Shown here one piece after another: positions 19,361 to 28,371 of a stretch of DNA of 64,000 nt. The stretch lies in contig NZ_JASVDS010000005.1 in NCBI RefSeq assembly GCF_030285365.1, positions 290,017 to 354,016 of the forward strand, written 5' to 3'. The stretch is from Roseateles subflavus (GTDB taxonomy: Bacteria > Pseudomonadota > Gammaproteobacteria > Burkholderiales > Burkholderiaceae_C). The notes under the pieces were generated by a model. It made no database searches. It worked only from the letters and a program-made list of their open reading frames with translations, and had not been told where the DNA came from. Numbering within the stretch: the first letter of the stretch is position 1; each line of letters begins with the position of its first letter. Position numbers and translations under genes: made by a program.

Positions 19361-20629
19361 TCAGCCCGCCAGCGCCCGGATCTGCCGCAGCAGCGAGGGG
19401 CCCTTGCCCGTGAGCTGCTGGCTGATCAGGGCTTTGAGCGGCGGCAGGTGCGCGGCGCCCTGCAGCACACCCTGGCGCAGGGCGCGGGCGAGGGGGCGCT
19501 CGTCGGTGAAGAGCTTCACCACGGCATTGGTGCCCAGATAGATCGGCCGCGTGGCGCGGCGGTGTTCGCGCTCGAAGCGCTCCAGGGGCACGGTGTCGCC
19601 GAGGTCGGCGCCGGGGCGGTGGCGGCGGGCCATCTGCAGCTCCCGGGCCAGCGTTTCGACGCCATAGAGTCCGAAGTTGTAGCCATGGGCCGTGACCGGG
19701 TGCATGCCCACGGCGGCGTCCCCGATGAGCGCGAAGCGCCGGGCCACGAAGCGGCGCGCATACGTCGCGACGAGCGGATAGAAGTGCCGTGGCCCGGCCA
19801 GGCGCAGGGTGCCGAGGCGCCCCTGGCTGTGGGTCTGGACCCAGTCGAGGAAGGCCTCATCCGGGAGATCCAGCAGGCCCTGGGCCTCGTCCGCGTTGAC
19901 GGTCAGCACCAGCGAGGCCAGGTGCTCCTGAAGCGGCAGCCAGGCCATGGTGTGGCCGTGGTGGAAGCATTCCAGCGCGGTGTGCTGGTGCGGCAGCTCG
20001 TGGTGCATGCGGCACAGGATCACGCTGCGACCGAAGTCCAGCAGGTCGGCGCCGATGCCGGCCAGGCGGCGGCTGGCGGAGAAGCGGCTGTCCGCGGCGA
20101 TGACCAGCGGCGCGCTGAGGCGCTCGCCGCTCTCCAGCACCAGCTCGGCGGCCCGCCCGCCCTGGGCCAGCAGGTTGAGCTTGGCCACGCGGGTGCCGCA
20201 GCGCAGGGTCACGAGCTCCTGCCGGCGGCACACGCCCTGGTAGGCGACCTGCCGCAGCCAGTGGTTGGGCACGAGATGGCCGAGGCGGTCCGTGCCCTGG
20301 CCCTCGGCGGTGAACCCCAGGAAGCGCGCATCCTGGCCGTTGAAGACCTGTGCGGCCTTGAGCGGGGAAATCGCCTCGGGGGGCAGGTCTCCCCAGGCCC
20401 CGAGCTGCTGCAGCACGCCCATGCCGCGGTGGGTGAGGGCGATCTCGCGGCCGTCCTCCTGCGGCTCGGCGATGGACGCCAGCGGCGCCTGCTCCAGCAC
20501 GGTCGAGGCCATGCCGATGTCGGCCAGTGCCGCGGCCATGGACAGGCCCGCGGGGCCGGCGCCGATGATCAGGACGGAATCGGAAGGGGTCGAGGTCTGC
20601 ACGATGCGGGGGGGCACGAGGGCCGGCAT
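19361..20629 (-). CDS. ubiM: FAD-dependent 5-demethoxyubiquinol hydroxylase, UbiM type
   Basis: A 422-residue aromatic-ring flavin monooxygenase of the UbiH/F/I/M family, acting in ubiquinone hydroxylation at the inner membrane. The FAD motif VLIIGAGPAGLSMAAALA is at about residues 19-36; the DG and second FAD motif is GDAAVGMHPVTAHGYNFGL near residue 315. The TAHGYNFGLYGVETLA wording is closer to UbiM than to UbiH or UbiF. UbiM members can hydroxylate several ring positions, so the regiospecificity is not certain. It is monocistronic, with no strong ribosome site at the ATG; a later in-frame start is possible. Confidence 0.85.
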   Translation of the reverse strand: MPALVPPRIVQTSTPSDSVLIIGAGPAGLSMAAALADIGMASTVLEQAPLASIAEPQEDGREIALTHRGMGVLQQLGAWGDLPPEAISPLKAAQVFNGQDARFLGFTAEGQGTDRLGHLVPNHWLRQVAYQGVCRRQELVTLRCGTRVAKLNLLAQGGRAAELVLESGERLSAPLVIAADSRFSASRRLAGIGADLLDFGRSVILCRMHHELPHQHTALECFHHGHTMAWLPLQEHLASLVLTVNADEAQGLLDLPDEAFLDWVQTHSQGRLGTLRLAGPRHFYPLVATYARRFVARRFALIGDAAVGMHPVTAHGYNFGLYGVETLARELQMARRHRPGADLGDTVPLERFEREHRRATRPIYLGTNAVVKLFTDERPLARALRQGVLQGAAHLPPLKALISQQLTGKGPSLLRQIRALAG

Positions 20630-20984
20630 TGGAAGCGCGAGCAGGGTAGCCCAGGGGCGCGGTCGGCGGCTTGATCCTGGTCAGCGAGGCGGCCGAGAGG
20701 CGGGCAGCGTCAGGCGGACGTCCTGACGCCCGGCGTGCGCCGGGCCGCGACCCGGGTAGGCCCTGTCGAGGGGGGGCACAGACGGGGGGCCGCAGAGACG
20801 GGGGCCGCAAAGCGGGGCGGCGAGCGCGTGCTCCCGGGCGGGCGCCGAGCCCGTGCCCGGGATGGCTGCGGTGGCGCCAGGACCGGTCGACGCATAAAAA
20901 ACGCCCCGGCCGATGCACGGGCGGGGCGTCGCAGGGGACGGGCGCGCGATGGGTCGGGAGACCCCTGGCGCCGCGGCCGCGGGT
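20630..20984. other. 355-base gap: UbiM upstream region and DsbB terminator
   Basis: No credible gene. The right part holds the dsbB terminator (20896-20929). The left part, upstream of ubiM, is GC-rich with short G-runs and the imperfect palindrome GCCCGGCGTGCGCCGGGC (20729-20746). No clear promoter could be read. Confidence 0.5.
20896..20929 (-). terminator. intrinsic terminator after dsbB
   Basis: On the minus strand ACGCCCCG pairs with CGGGGCGT around a 13-base loop and is followed by six T residues. It lies 56 bases past the dsbB stop and closes the ridA-dsbB operon. Confidence 0.85.
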
Positions 20985-21497
20985 TCAGCGCTCGTTGCGC
21001 AGCGTGCGCAGGCTCCAGACGGCCGCCAGGGCCTGCACCGTGTACAGCAGGCCGCTCCAGACCTCGTAGGGCAGGCCCAGCAGGCGGTAGGCGGCGGCCT
21101 CGTTGCAGCCCGCCGTGGCCATGAAGACCGAGGGCAGGCTCTCATCGAGGTGCAGGGCCATCACGAGCTGGTCCGCGAAGGTCATGTTGCAGCTGGCCGA
21201 CTGCGCGGCCACTTCGTGCTGCCAGACGGCCGCGGCCAGCCCGGCGAGCGCCAGACCCGCCACGAGGACGAGACTCAGCAGCCGCAGCGGCTTCATCCGG
21301 CCCTGCAGGCCCAGCAGCCAGCCGAGACCCGAGACGAGGCCCAGCAGCAGGAACACGCCCCGCTGCATCACACACCACGGGCAGGGGCGCACGTCGAAGT
21401 AGTGCTGGGCCACCAGGGCCATGGCCAGCGAGCCGAAGCTGCTCAGACAGACCAGGGCCAGCACGCGGCCCGGCCAGGGGGAGGGGCGCAGAAACAT
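20985..21497 (-). CDS. dsbB: disulfide bond formation protein DsbB
   Basis: A 170-residue inner-membrane quinone-dependent oxidase that reoxidises DsbA. It has four hydrophobic helices; the first periplasmic loop has the redox pair Cys39/Cys42 in PCPWCVMQRG, and the second loop has Cys103 and Cys131 (SASCNMTF ... ATAGCNEA). Length is normal. Its ATG overlaps the upstream ridA stop by one base (TGATG), so the two are translationally coupled. An intrinsic terminator follows. Confidence 0.93.
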   Translation of the reverse strand: MFLRPSPWPGRVLALVCLSSFGSLAMALVAQHYFDVRPCPWCVMQRGVFLLLGLVSGLGWLLGLQGRMKPLRLLSLVLVAGLALAGLAAAVWQHEVAAQSASCNMTFADQLVMALHLDESLPSVFMATAGCNEAAAYRLLGLPYEVWSGLLYTVQALAAVWSLRTLRNER

Positions 21498-21964
21498 CAG
21501 GCCAGCACTTCGGCGACGAGGTCGATCTCGACGCAGGCGCCCATCGGGTTCTGCGCCACGCCGAAGGCGCTGCGGGCGTGCTTGCCCTGCTCGCCGAAGA
21601 CCTCGGCCAGCAGCTCGGAGCAGCCGTTGGTGACGAGGTGCTGCTCGGTGAAGTCGGGGGCGCTGTTCACCAGGCTCATCAGCTTGACGATGCGCACCTT
21701 GTTCAGGTCGCCCACGGCGGCGTGCAGGGTGCCCATCAGGTCGATGGCGACGTGGCGCGCGGCCTGCTTGCCGGTGGCGGTGTCCAGGTCCTGGCCCAGC
21801 TTGCCGACCCACACGGCGCCGTCCTTCTTGGCCAGGTGGCCCGACAGGAAGAGCAGGTTGCCGGTCCGCACGAAGGGCACGTAGGCGGCCACCGGCACGG
21901 CCAGCGGCGGCAGGGTGATGCCCAGGGCGTTCAGGCGGTCATACACAGAGTTGGGGGTGCTCAT
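21497..21964 (-). CDS. RidA/YjgF-family protein
   Basis: A 155-residue Rid-family protein; RidA proteins deaminate reactive enamine/imine intermediates, for example those made by PLP enzymes. The family core FLSGHLAKKDG (about residues 38-48), an LMSLVNSAPDF stretch, and the C-terminal HARSAFGVAQNPMGACVEID with the conserved Arg before the final strand are visible. It belongs to a longer Rid subgroup rather than archetypal RidA (about 128 residues). Coupled to dsbB downstream; divergent from comEC across 49 bases. Confidence 0.87.
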   Translation of the reverse strand: MSTPNSVYDRLNALGITLPPLAVPVAAYVPFVRTGNLLFLSGHLAKKDGAVWVGKLGQDLDTATGKQAARHVAIDLMGTLHAAVGDLNKVRIVKLMSLVNSAPDFTEQHLVTNGCSELLAEVFGEQGKHARSAFGVAQNPMGACVEIDLVAEVLA

Positions 21965-22013
21965 GGCGGCTCTCGCAGGGGATTGGTGAAAAACTGGCCG
22001 GCATCCTACACCC

Positions 22014-24485
22014 GTGACAGAAAGGGTGCCGATGCGCATGCCGGCCGCCTTCATGATCGGCTGGCTGCTGGGCCTCGCGCTCCTGCACCAGCTGCCCGCG
22101 CTGCCGCCCTCGCCGGGCCCGGCGCTGATGCTGGCCGGCGGCGCGGTGCTGGTCCTGCTGCTGGCCCTGCTGCGGGTGTCGCGCCGGGCCGGGCGGTGCG
22201 TCGGGATGTGCGTCGGCCGGTGCGTGCCGGCGCTGCTGGGCCTTGGCCTGCTCGCCGGCTGCCTGGGCGGCCTCGGCAGCGGCGCTTGGCGAGCGCAGGC
22301 GCGGCTGCAGGCCCGGCTCGAGCCGGCGTTGGAGGGGCGGGAGATCGCGGTCCAGGCGGAGGTGCTGGGCTTGCCGCAAGCGGTGCAGGGCTTCGGTGGG
22401 GCGCCGGGGTGGCGGCTGGTGCTGGGCCTGAGCGCGCTGCCGGGCCAGACCCTGCCGCCCGGGGCGCCGCGGCAGGTGCTGGCGCTGGGCTATCCGGCCG
22501 CGGGCCAGTCCGCCTGGCGGGCCTGCGAGCGCTGGCAGCTGCGCCTGCGGCTGCAGCGCGCCGCGGGCCTCGCCAATCCGCACGGCTTCGACCAGGCGCT
22601 GTGGATGCTCGAGCAGGACCTGGAGGCCCGCGCCCAGATCCGTCCGGGGCCGCCGCAGCGCCTGGCCGAGGCGCCCTGGCACTGCCTGGCGCACTGGCGC
22701 GAGGCCTGGCGCGAGCGGCTGCAGGCGCGCCTGGGCGCCGGCAGTGCATCCGGCCTGCTGGCCGCCCTGAGCCTCGGGGACCAGGCCGCCATCCCGGGCC
22801 CGGACTGGCAGGTCTACCGGGACACCGGTGTGGCGCACCTCGTGGCCATCAGCGGCATGCACATCACGATGTTCGCCTGGGGCATGGCGGGGCTGGTGAC
22901 AGCGCTGTGGCGCCGCAGCGAGGCCCTGTGCCTGGCCTGTCCGGCGCCGCGCGCGGGGCTCTGGATGGGCGTGCTGACGGCAGCGGCCTACGCGGCGTTC
23001 TCCGGCTGGGGCGTGCCGGCCCAGCGCACGGTCTGGATGCTGGTCGGGCTGGCCGTCCTGCAGCACGGCGCCTGGCGCTGGCCCTGGCCGATGAGTCTGC
23101 TGGGCGCTGCCTGGCTCGTGGGGCTGCTGGACCCCTGGGCGATCAGCCAGGCGGGCTTCTGGCTCAGCTTCGGGGCGGTGGCGCTGCTGATGAGCCAGGG
23201 GCGCCGGCCGCCGGCCTCCGGCGCGCGGGGGCGCCTCGTGGGGCTCCTGCGGGAGCAGGGCCTCGTGACCCTGGGCCTGGCGCCGCTCACGCTGATCCTC
23301 TTCCAGCAGCTGTCCCTCGTGGGGCTGCTGGCCAATCTGCTGGCCATCCCGTTCGTGAGCTTCGTCCTCACGCCGCTGGCCCTGGCGGGCCTGGCCTGGC
23401 CCGGCTTGTGGACGCTCGGCGCCTGGCTGGCCTCGCACGGGCTGGCGCTGATGAGCTGGATGGCAGCCTGGCCGGCGGCGGTATGGAGCGTGCCGGTGGC
23501 GCCGGGGTGGGCGCAGGCGACGGCGTTGCTCGGGGCCGCGCTGCTGGTGCTGCCGCTGCCGCGGTCCTGGCGGCTGGCGGGTCTGCCGATGCTGCTGGGG
23601 CTGCTGTGGCCGGTGGTGGCGCATCCGCCGCCCGGTCGCTTCGAGCTGCTGGCGGCCGACGTGGGGCAGGGCACGGCCGTGCTGGTGCGCACCCGCGCGC
23701 ATGTTCTGCTCTACGACGCCGGCCCGCGCTGGGGCAGCGGGGCGGACGCCGGCCAGCGCGTGCTGCTGCCCCTGATGCGCGCGCTGGGCTGGACGCCGCT
23801 CGACACCCTGATGCTGAGCCACCAGGACCTCGATCACGTCGGCGGCGCGCCCGTGCTGCTGCGCCAGCGGCCACCGCCGCAGCTGCGCAGCAGCCTGCCG
23901 CCCGGCCATGCCCTGCTGGCGGGCCAGGCCCATGTGCCCTGCGAGCGAGGCCAGGCCTGGGACTGGGACGGCGTTCACTTCGAAGTCCTGCATCCCGGCC
24001 CGCCCGAGGTGCCGCGCACGCGGGCGGCGGCGCGCCCCAACCACCGCTCCTGCGTGCTGCGCATCATCGACGCCGACGGCCACGGCGCCCTGCTGACGGG
24101 CGACATCGAGGCGCCCGACGAGGCCGCCCTGCTGGCGCGGGGTCAGGTCTTGCGCAGCGATGTGCTGCTGCTGCCGCACCACGGCAGCCACACGTCCTCG
24201 ACGGCCGCCTTCATCGCGGCCGTCTCCCCGCGCCTGGCGCTGGCGCAGGCCGGCTACCGGAACCGCTTCGGCCATCCCCACGCCGACGTGCTGGCACGCT
24301 TTGCGCAGGCAGGCATCCCGGTGTGGCAGAGCGCGGGCTGCGGGGCGTGGACCTGGCCCAGCGGGGCGGCCTGGCCTCGCTGTGAGCGGGACCGCGACCC
24401 GCGCTACTGGCAGGAGCGGGGGCTGGTGGCGCAGCCCGTCCCGGACGAGGCGGGGCCGGCCGAGGCCCTGGCCGAGGAACCCTGA
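22014..24485 (+). CDS. comEC: ComEC/Rec2 DNA internalisation channel protein
   Basis: An 823-residue inner-membrane protein that carries incoming single-stranded DNA across the membrane during natural transformation. Order: two or three N-terminal helices, a DUF4131 OB-like periplasmic domain (about 70-190), the competence domain (about 230-500) with the signature HLVAISGMHITMFAW near residues 278-292, and a C-terminal metallo-beta-lactamase domain (about 540-760) with AADVGQGTAVLV and SHQDLDHVGG (near residue 602) and later HHGSHTSSTAAFI. All three parts are intact. A GTG start at 22014 is used; ATG at 22032 is an alternative. It is convergent with the transglycosylase, 10 bases apart. Confidence 0.93.
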   Translation: MTERVPMRMPAAFMIGWLLGLALLHQLPALPPSPGPALMLAGGAVLVLLLALLRVSRRAGRCVGMCVGRCVPALLGLGLLAGCLGGLGSGAWRAQARLQARLEPALEGREIAVQAEVLGLPQAVQGFGGAPGWRLVLGLSALPGQTLPPGAPRQVLALGYPAAGQSAWRACERWQLRLRLQRAAGLANPHGFDQALWMLEQDLEARAQIRPGPPQRLAEAPWHCLAHWREAWRERLQARLGAGSASGLLAALSLGDQAAIPGPDWQVYRDTGVAHLVAISGMHITMFAWGMAGLVTALWRRSEALCLACPAPRAGLWMGVLTAAAYAAFSGWGVPAQRTVWMLVGLAVLQHGAWRWPWPMSLLGAAWLVGLLDPWAISQAGFWLSFGAVALLMSQGRRPPASGARGRLVGLLREQGLVTLGLAPLTLILFQQLSLVGLLANLLAIPFVSFVLTPLALAGLAWPGLWTLGAWLASHGLALMSWMAAWPAAVWSVPVAPGWAQATALLGAALLVLPLPRSWRLAGLPMLLGLLWPVVAHPPPGRFELLAADVGQGTAVLVRTRAHVLLYDAGPRWGSGADAGQRVLLPLMRALGWTPLDTLMLSHQDLDHVGGAPVLLRQRPPPQLRSSLPPGHALLAGQAHVPCERGQAWDWDGVHFEVLHPGPPEVPRTRAAARPNHRSCVLRIIDADGHGALLTGDIEAPDEAALLARGQVLRSDVLLLPHHGSHTSSTAAFIAAVSPRLALAQAGYRNRFGHPHADVLARFAQAGIPVWQSAGCGAWTWPSGAAWPRCERDRDPRYWQERGLVAQPVPDEAGPAEALAEEP

Positions 24486-24495
24486 GGCGGCCGCC

Positions 24496-25704
24496 TCACT
24501 CGGTGCCGGCCCGCCGCATCTGCCCCAGCTTGCGGCCGAGGCTGATCACGGCCATGGCGTAGTAGGCGGACTGGTTGTAGCGGGTCAGCACATAGAAGTT
24601 GTCGGTGCCGGCCACGTAGACCGGCGCAGCGTCACCCATCTGCAGCTCGATCAGCGCGAGCGGGCCCGGGTGCTCCTGCCCGCCCTCCGACAGCTGCGCC
24701 CCCAGGGCCTGCATCTGGGCCGGCGTGAAGCTCGGGCGCACATCGGGGGCCAGCAGCTGCGCGCGCTCGGCGGTGCCCGAGGGCGCGGCGACGCTGTAGT
24801 CGGTCGTCATGCCGCGCTGCCAGCCGTGCTGGGCCAGGAAGTTGGCGACGGAGCCGATCGCGTCCGTGGGGCTGTTGATGAGGTCGGCATGGCCGTCGCC
24901 ATCGAAGTCCACGGCGTGGCGCATCCAGCTGCCGGGCATGAACTGGCCCAGGCCCATGGCCCCGGCGTAGGAGCCCTTGAGCGTCAGCGGGTCCAGGCCG
25001 TCGCGCTGGCACAGCAGGAGGAACTGGCGCAGCTCTTCACGGAAGAAGGGGCTGCGGTCGCTGCGGCCCGTGGGGAAATCGAAGCTCAGCGTGGCGAGGG
25101 CGTCGAGGATGCGGAAGCCGCCCATGATGCGGCCATAGAAGGTTTCCACACCGATGATGCCCATCACGATCTCGGCGGGCACGCCATAGCGTTCCTCGGC
25201 GCGCGCGAGGGCCTCGGCATTCGCCTCCCAGAACGCGAGGCCGGCCTGCAGGCGGCGGGGCTCGACGAAGCGGTCGCGGTAGGCCATCCAGTCCTTCGCC
25301 GTGCCGGCGGGCGCGGGCATGATCAGGCGCTGCACGCTCGGCAGGATGCGGGCCTGCGCCAGCACGGCGGCCACCTGCTCCGGGCTCTGGTTCAGCGAGG
25401 CCGCGTGCTCGGCGGCGAAGGCCAGGACGGCGGGCGTCTGGCCGAGCGCGGGGGCGCGCGCGTCGGCACTGCCGGGCGCCGTCCCGCCCTTGGCGTGACG
25501 GTGGGGTTGGGCCGCCTTGGCCGCTGCCGCCTTCGCGGTGGCGGCCGGGCTCTTCTGGCCTTTCTTCTTGGCCGCGGCGCTGGCCGACGCCGGAGCGGGC
25601 GCCGAGGCGGCCTCCTGGGCCTGCAGAAGGGGCGCGGCCAGCAGACCGGCGGCCAGCAGGGCCAGGGCAAGAAGAGGGCGGCGGAGGATCGAAGGCTGCA
25701 GCAA
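24496..25704 (-). CDS. mltB: lytic murein transglycosylase B
   Basis: A periplasmic enzyme that cleaves the MurNAc-GlcNAc bond of peptidoglycan with 1,6-anhydro formation. The catalytic Glu is in IIGVETFYGR (about residue 187), followed by YAGAMGLGQFMPGSW and DFDGDGHADLINSP, all standard for the SLT_2 (MltB) domain. A TTG start at 25704 gives 402 residues and puts the hydrophobic signal LRRPLLALALLAAGLLAAP at the N-terminus. The first in-frame ATG is at 25878 and would bury that signal about 65 residues in. A Lys/Ala-rich linker separates signal and domain. No clear ribosome site distinguishes the starts. Confidence 0.88.
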   Translation of the reverse strand: MLQPSILRRPLLALALLAAGLLAAPLLQAQEAASAPAPASASAAAKKKGQKSPAATAKAAAAKAAQPHRHAKGGTAPGSADARAPALGQTPAVLAFAAEHAASLNQSPEQVAAVLAQARILPSVQRLIMPAPAGTAKDWMAYRDRFVEPRRLQAGLAFWEANAEALARAEERYGVPAEIVMGIIGVETFYGRIMGGFRILDALATLSFDFPTGRSDRSPFFREELRQFLLLCQRDGLDPLTLKGSYAGAMGLGQFMPGSWMRHAVDFDGDGHADLINSPTDAIGSVANFLAQHGWQRGMTTDYSVAAPSGTAERAQLLAPDVRPSFTPAQMQALGAQLSEGGQEHPGPLALIELQMGDAAPVYVAGTDNFYVLTRYNQSAYYAMAVISLGRKLGQMRRAGTE

Positions 25705-25981
25705 GATGGGAAAGCGCGGACGCTGGCGGAGTGATTGCGGGAAGGCGGGCGCAAAGCATAAGGGATTCGCCGGCCGCCATGCCGCCCGCGGGTCACCAGC
25801 CGCAACATGCGTCACCAGGGGCCAGCCACGGCCGGCAGGGCCGCAGGCGCCAGGCTGGCGTCCGGAGAACGCCCGCATGGTGCCCGCGCAGTGCCCGCGC
25901 AGTGCCTGCGTAGCGCCTGGCCCGCACCGGGTTCATACCGCCGTCGCCCCGGGCCCGCGGCGACGCCCGGCGCCCGTTCGC

Positions 25982-26719
25982 TCAGGGCTCCAGGGACACC
26001 GGATCGCCGACACGGACCCGACCGGGCCCGCGCACCTGCGCATACACCCCGAACTTCATGTCGGCGACCTGGGCGAGGTGACGCAGCACGCCGGCTTCCT
26101 TCGCCAGCCCGTCCTGGGCCGCGACCACCATGCCGCAGCGCTCGGTGGCGGCGCTGATCGTCAGCCGGACCGCATCGCCCAGGCGCAGCGTGCGGCCCAT
26201 CCAGCCCAGTTCGGCCAGGTCCGGGACCTCGCACTGGATCACGAGGTTGGGGCGGAAGCGCCGTGCGTCGACGTCCACGCCGGGCAGCGCGGCGCCGAGG
26301 CTCCGCAGCGAGGCCGAGGTCAGCAGGTGCACCGGCCCCGCGTCGAAGTGCGACACGGCCGCCTCCCGGGCCAGGGTCACGGGCTGGCCCAGCACGTCGG
26401 ACAGCGCCTCGTCCAGGGCCGGCGAGTCGCCGCTCAGCGTGCGGCCATCGGGAAAGTGCAGCACGGGCCGGGGGGCTCCGTGGGCATCGTCCTCATAGCG
26501 GGCGCTGAAGTCCAGCAGCCCGTCCATCTGGCGGAAGCGCCGCGTGGTCTTGCCGCTGCCGAACCTGCCCTCGGGATGGCGGACGGCGTAGAGCCGGTCG
26601 CCCACCACGCCGCGGGCCTCGAAGTGCAGCGCGGCGCAGGACTCGCCGCCCATGGACTTCACGGGGTAGCGCCACAAGGCGGCCACCGAACCCAGCGTCA
26701 TCGCCGTCATGCGGGGCAT
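25982..26719 (-). CDS. MOSC domain protein
   Basis: 245 residues. The MOSC N-terminal barrel motif (LWRYPVKSMGGESC, about residues 17-30) is followed by the MOSC domain proper (about 110-240) with FRPNLVIQ and ERCGMVVAAQDG, whose Cys is the conserved one proposed to bind a persulfide or molybdenum cofactor. Such proteins are related to the C-terminal part of molybdenum cofactor sulfurases and to YcbX/YiiM N-hydroxylated-base detoxifying enzymes. Three in-frame ATGs lie at 26719, 26710 and 26701, and none has a clear ribosome site. It begins 10 bases after the upstream gene, so it is in its operon. Confidence 0.85.
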   Translation of the reverse strand: MPRMTAMTLGSVAALWRYPVKSMGGESCAALHFEARGVVGDRLYAVRHPEGRFGSGKTTRRFRQMDGLLDFSARYEDDAHGAPRPVLHFPDGRTLSGDSPALDEALSDVLGQPVTLAREAAVSHFDAGPVHLLTSASLRSLGAALPGVDVDARRFRPNLVIQCEVPDLAELGWMGRTLRLGDAVRLTISAATERCGMVVAAQDGLAKEAGVLRHLAQVADMKFGVYAQVRGPGRVRVGDPVSLEP

Positions 26720-26729
26720 CGAACGGGGC

Positions 26730-27527
26730 TCAGCGGCCCTGGGGCGACAGCGCCTGCCGGGCGCCCGGCCCCTCGCGGCGCAGGAGGGCCAGGCATTCGT
26801 GGAACCAGGCCTCGGCCGCGGCCTGCTGCGTGGCCAGATCCTCGAGGTCACGCACGAAGCTCAGGCGCTCCAGGCGCCGGCAGACGTCCGCCGGCAGGTC
26901 GCGGGCCAGGTAGCGCGGACCGAAGACGCGGCGTGCGGGGCAGTGCAGCAGGCGCAGCGCCTCCATCAGCGGGCGCACCGTCATCGACTGGTAGAAGTGC
27001 AGCGCCTCGACGGCACGGCCGCGCTGCCGCTCCTTGGTGGGGATGTGCTGGAACATCTCGAAGGCCGTGGCCAGCACCGGAATGCGGGCCCGGGCCGCAG
27101 CCAGGTCCTGCTCGACGTCGAGGTGGACCTCATGGAGCACCCCGGTCCGGTCGTGCCAGACGCGGCCGTGCCCGTGCAGCTCCACTTCCCGGAACAGCAG
27201 CGGGTCGCTGCGCCGGATCAGCACGAGGTCCACGACGAGGAACTCGCTGCAGTCCCGCAGGCGGTAGAAGCGCTGGCGGTAGCCGCTGGTCCCGGTGACC
27301 TCGTGCAGCAGGGCGATGGGCGAGAGCGCCGCCAGGGCCGCCTCGACGGCGGCGAACACCGGCTCGATGGCCTCGTCGGCCACGACGAGCACGGCGTCGA
27401 TGTCCGAGAGCTCGTCGCGGTAGCTGAAGGCCGCGCTGCCGCCTTCCCAGGCCGCGTCGACGTCCGGGTGCGCGGCCACGGCCGCCTGGAGGGTTTCGAT
27501 CAGCTGGGGGCGGGTGAGGAGCGGCAT
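26730..27527 (-). CDS. nucleotidyltransferase-fold protein
   Basis: 265 residues. GGSAAFSYRDELSDIDAVLVV (about 29-48) matches the GS...DxD active-site pattern of the nucleotidyltransferase superfamily, and Asp in VVDLVLI near residue 103 may be the third acidic residue. Similar predicted proteins include aminoglycoside nucleotidyltransferases and housekeeping homologues; a resistance role cannot be inferred. The C-terminal half is helical with HFYQSMTVRPLMEALRLL. It lies between the DUF4386 gene and the MOSC gene in one direction. Confidence 0.65.
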   Translation of the reverse strand: MPLLTRPQLIETLQAAVAAHPDVDAAWEGGSAAFSYRDELSDIDAVLVVADEAIEPVFAAVEAALAALSPIALLHEVTGTSGYRQRFYRLRDCSEFLVVDLVLIRRSDPLLFREVELHGHGRVWHDRTGVLHEVHLDVEQDLAAARARIPVLATAFEMFQHIPTKERQRGRAVEALHFYQSMTVRPLMEALRLLHCPARRVFGPRYLARDLPADVCRRLERLSFVRDLEDLATQQAAAEAWFHECLALLRREGPGARQALSPQGR

Positions 27528-27603
27528 GCGGTGACCTGGGGGAGCGCGCGGTGGGGATGTCTTGCCGGCGGATTGTGGAGGGCCGCCCCCGCCGCGCCAT
27601 CGG

Positions 27604-28314
27604 TCATGGTCCGGGGCGTGGCGCCCATGTCGCGTGCCAGGCCTGCACGTCCAGGCCCCGCGCCAGCAGCCACAGGCTGAGCGCCAGCTCACCGACGAAG
27701 GACGGGATCAGCACCCAGGGGAACAGGTGTCTGGCGAGCGTGGGCGCCAGCAGCAGGGCGAAGCTGTTGACGAGGTAGCCGGCACCGGCCGCGATCAGCA
27801 GGACCCCCAGCGCCCGGGGCAGCACGCCGGAGCGCGCAATGACCCAGCCGCGCAGCAGGCAGGTCACGCCGAAGAAGATCAGGCCGATGCCGAAGCCATG
27901 GGCATGCAGTCGCACCCAGAACAGCACCTGGGGTCCCAGGTCCGGCACGGCCGGCGCGGTGACCAGCAGCAGCGGGGCCAGCATCGAGAGCTTGTTGGCG
28001 ACCAGCACGGCGGTCTGGACGATGTTGAAGGCCGTGGACATCAGGGCCAGCGGGCGGCTCACGGGGCGCAGCAGGAGGTAGAAGACCACGATCAGCGGGA
28101 TGTCCAGCAGCTGCATCAGCAGGTCGCCGCCCAGGCCCAGGCGCCACAGCCCGGCGTTCTCCGCGATGCGGGCGGCCGTGGCCGGTCCGTCACCGGCCAC
28201 CACCAGCGTGCCACGCACGACGACCTCGCCGAAGAGCCCCAGGGCGATGTTCGCGAGATAGGCCAGCCCGGCCAGGCGCAGGTAGCCCTGCGGATGCTGT
28301 TCGAAGGTCTTCAT
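27604..28314 (-). CDS. DUF4386 membrane protein
   Basis: A 236-residue protein with six predicted membrane helices. The N-terminal pattern YLRLAGLAYLANIALGLFGE followed by GDGPATAARIAENAGLWRLG and LLLRPVSRPLALMSTAFNIVQ is the DUF4386 signature. Function is unknown. First gene of the apparent DUF4386-nucleotidyltransferase-MOSC operon; 76 bases separate it from the next gene. Confidence 0.8.
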   Translation of the reverse strand: MKTFEQHPQGYLRLAGLAYLANIALGLFGEVVVRGTLVVAGDGPATAARIAENAGLWRLGLGGDLLMQLLDIPLIVVFYLLLRPVSRPLALMSTAFNIVQTAVLVANKLSMLAPLLLVTAPAVPDLGPQVLFWVRLHAHGFGIGLIFFGVTCLLRGWVIARSGVLPRALGVLLIAAGAGYLVNSFALLLAPTLARHLFPWVLIPSFVGELALSLWLLARGLDVQAWHATWAPRPGP

Positions 28315-28371
28315 GGGGACGCTGCGGCGCCGGTCAGCGCCGTGTCGGGGTTGAGGAGGGAGGGCGGCAGC

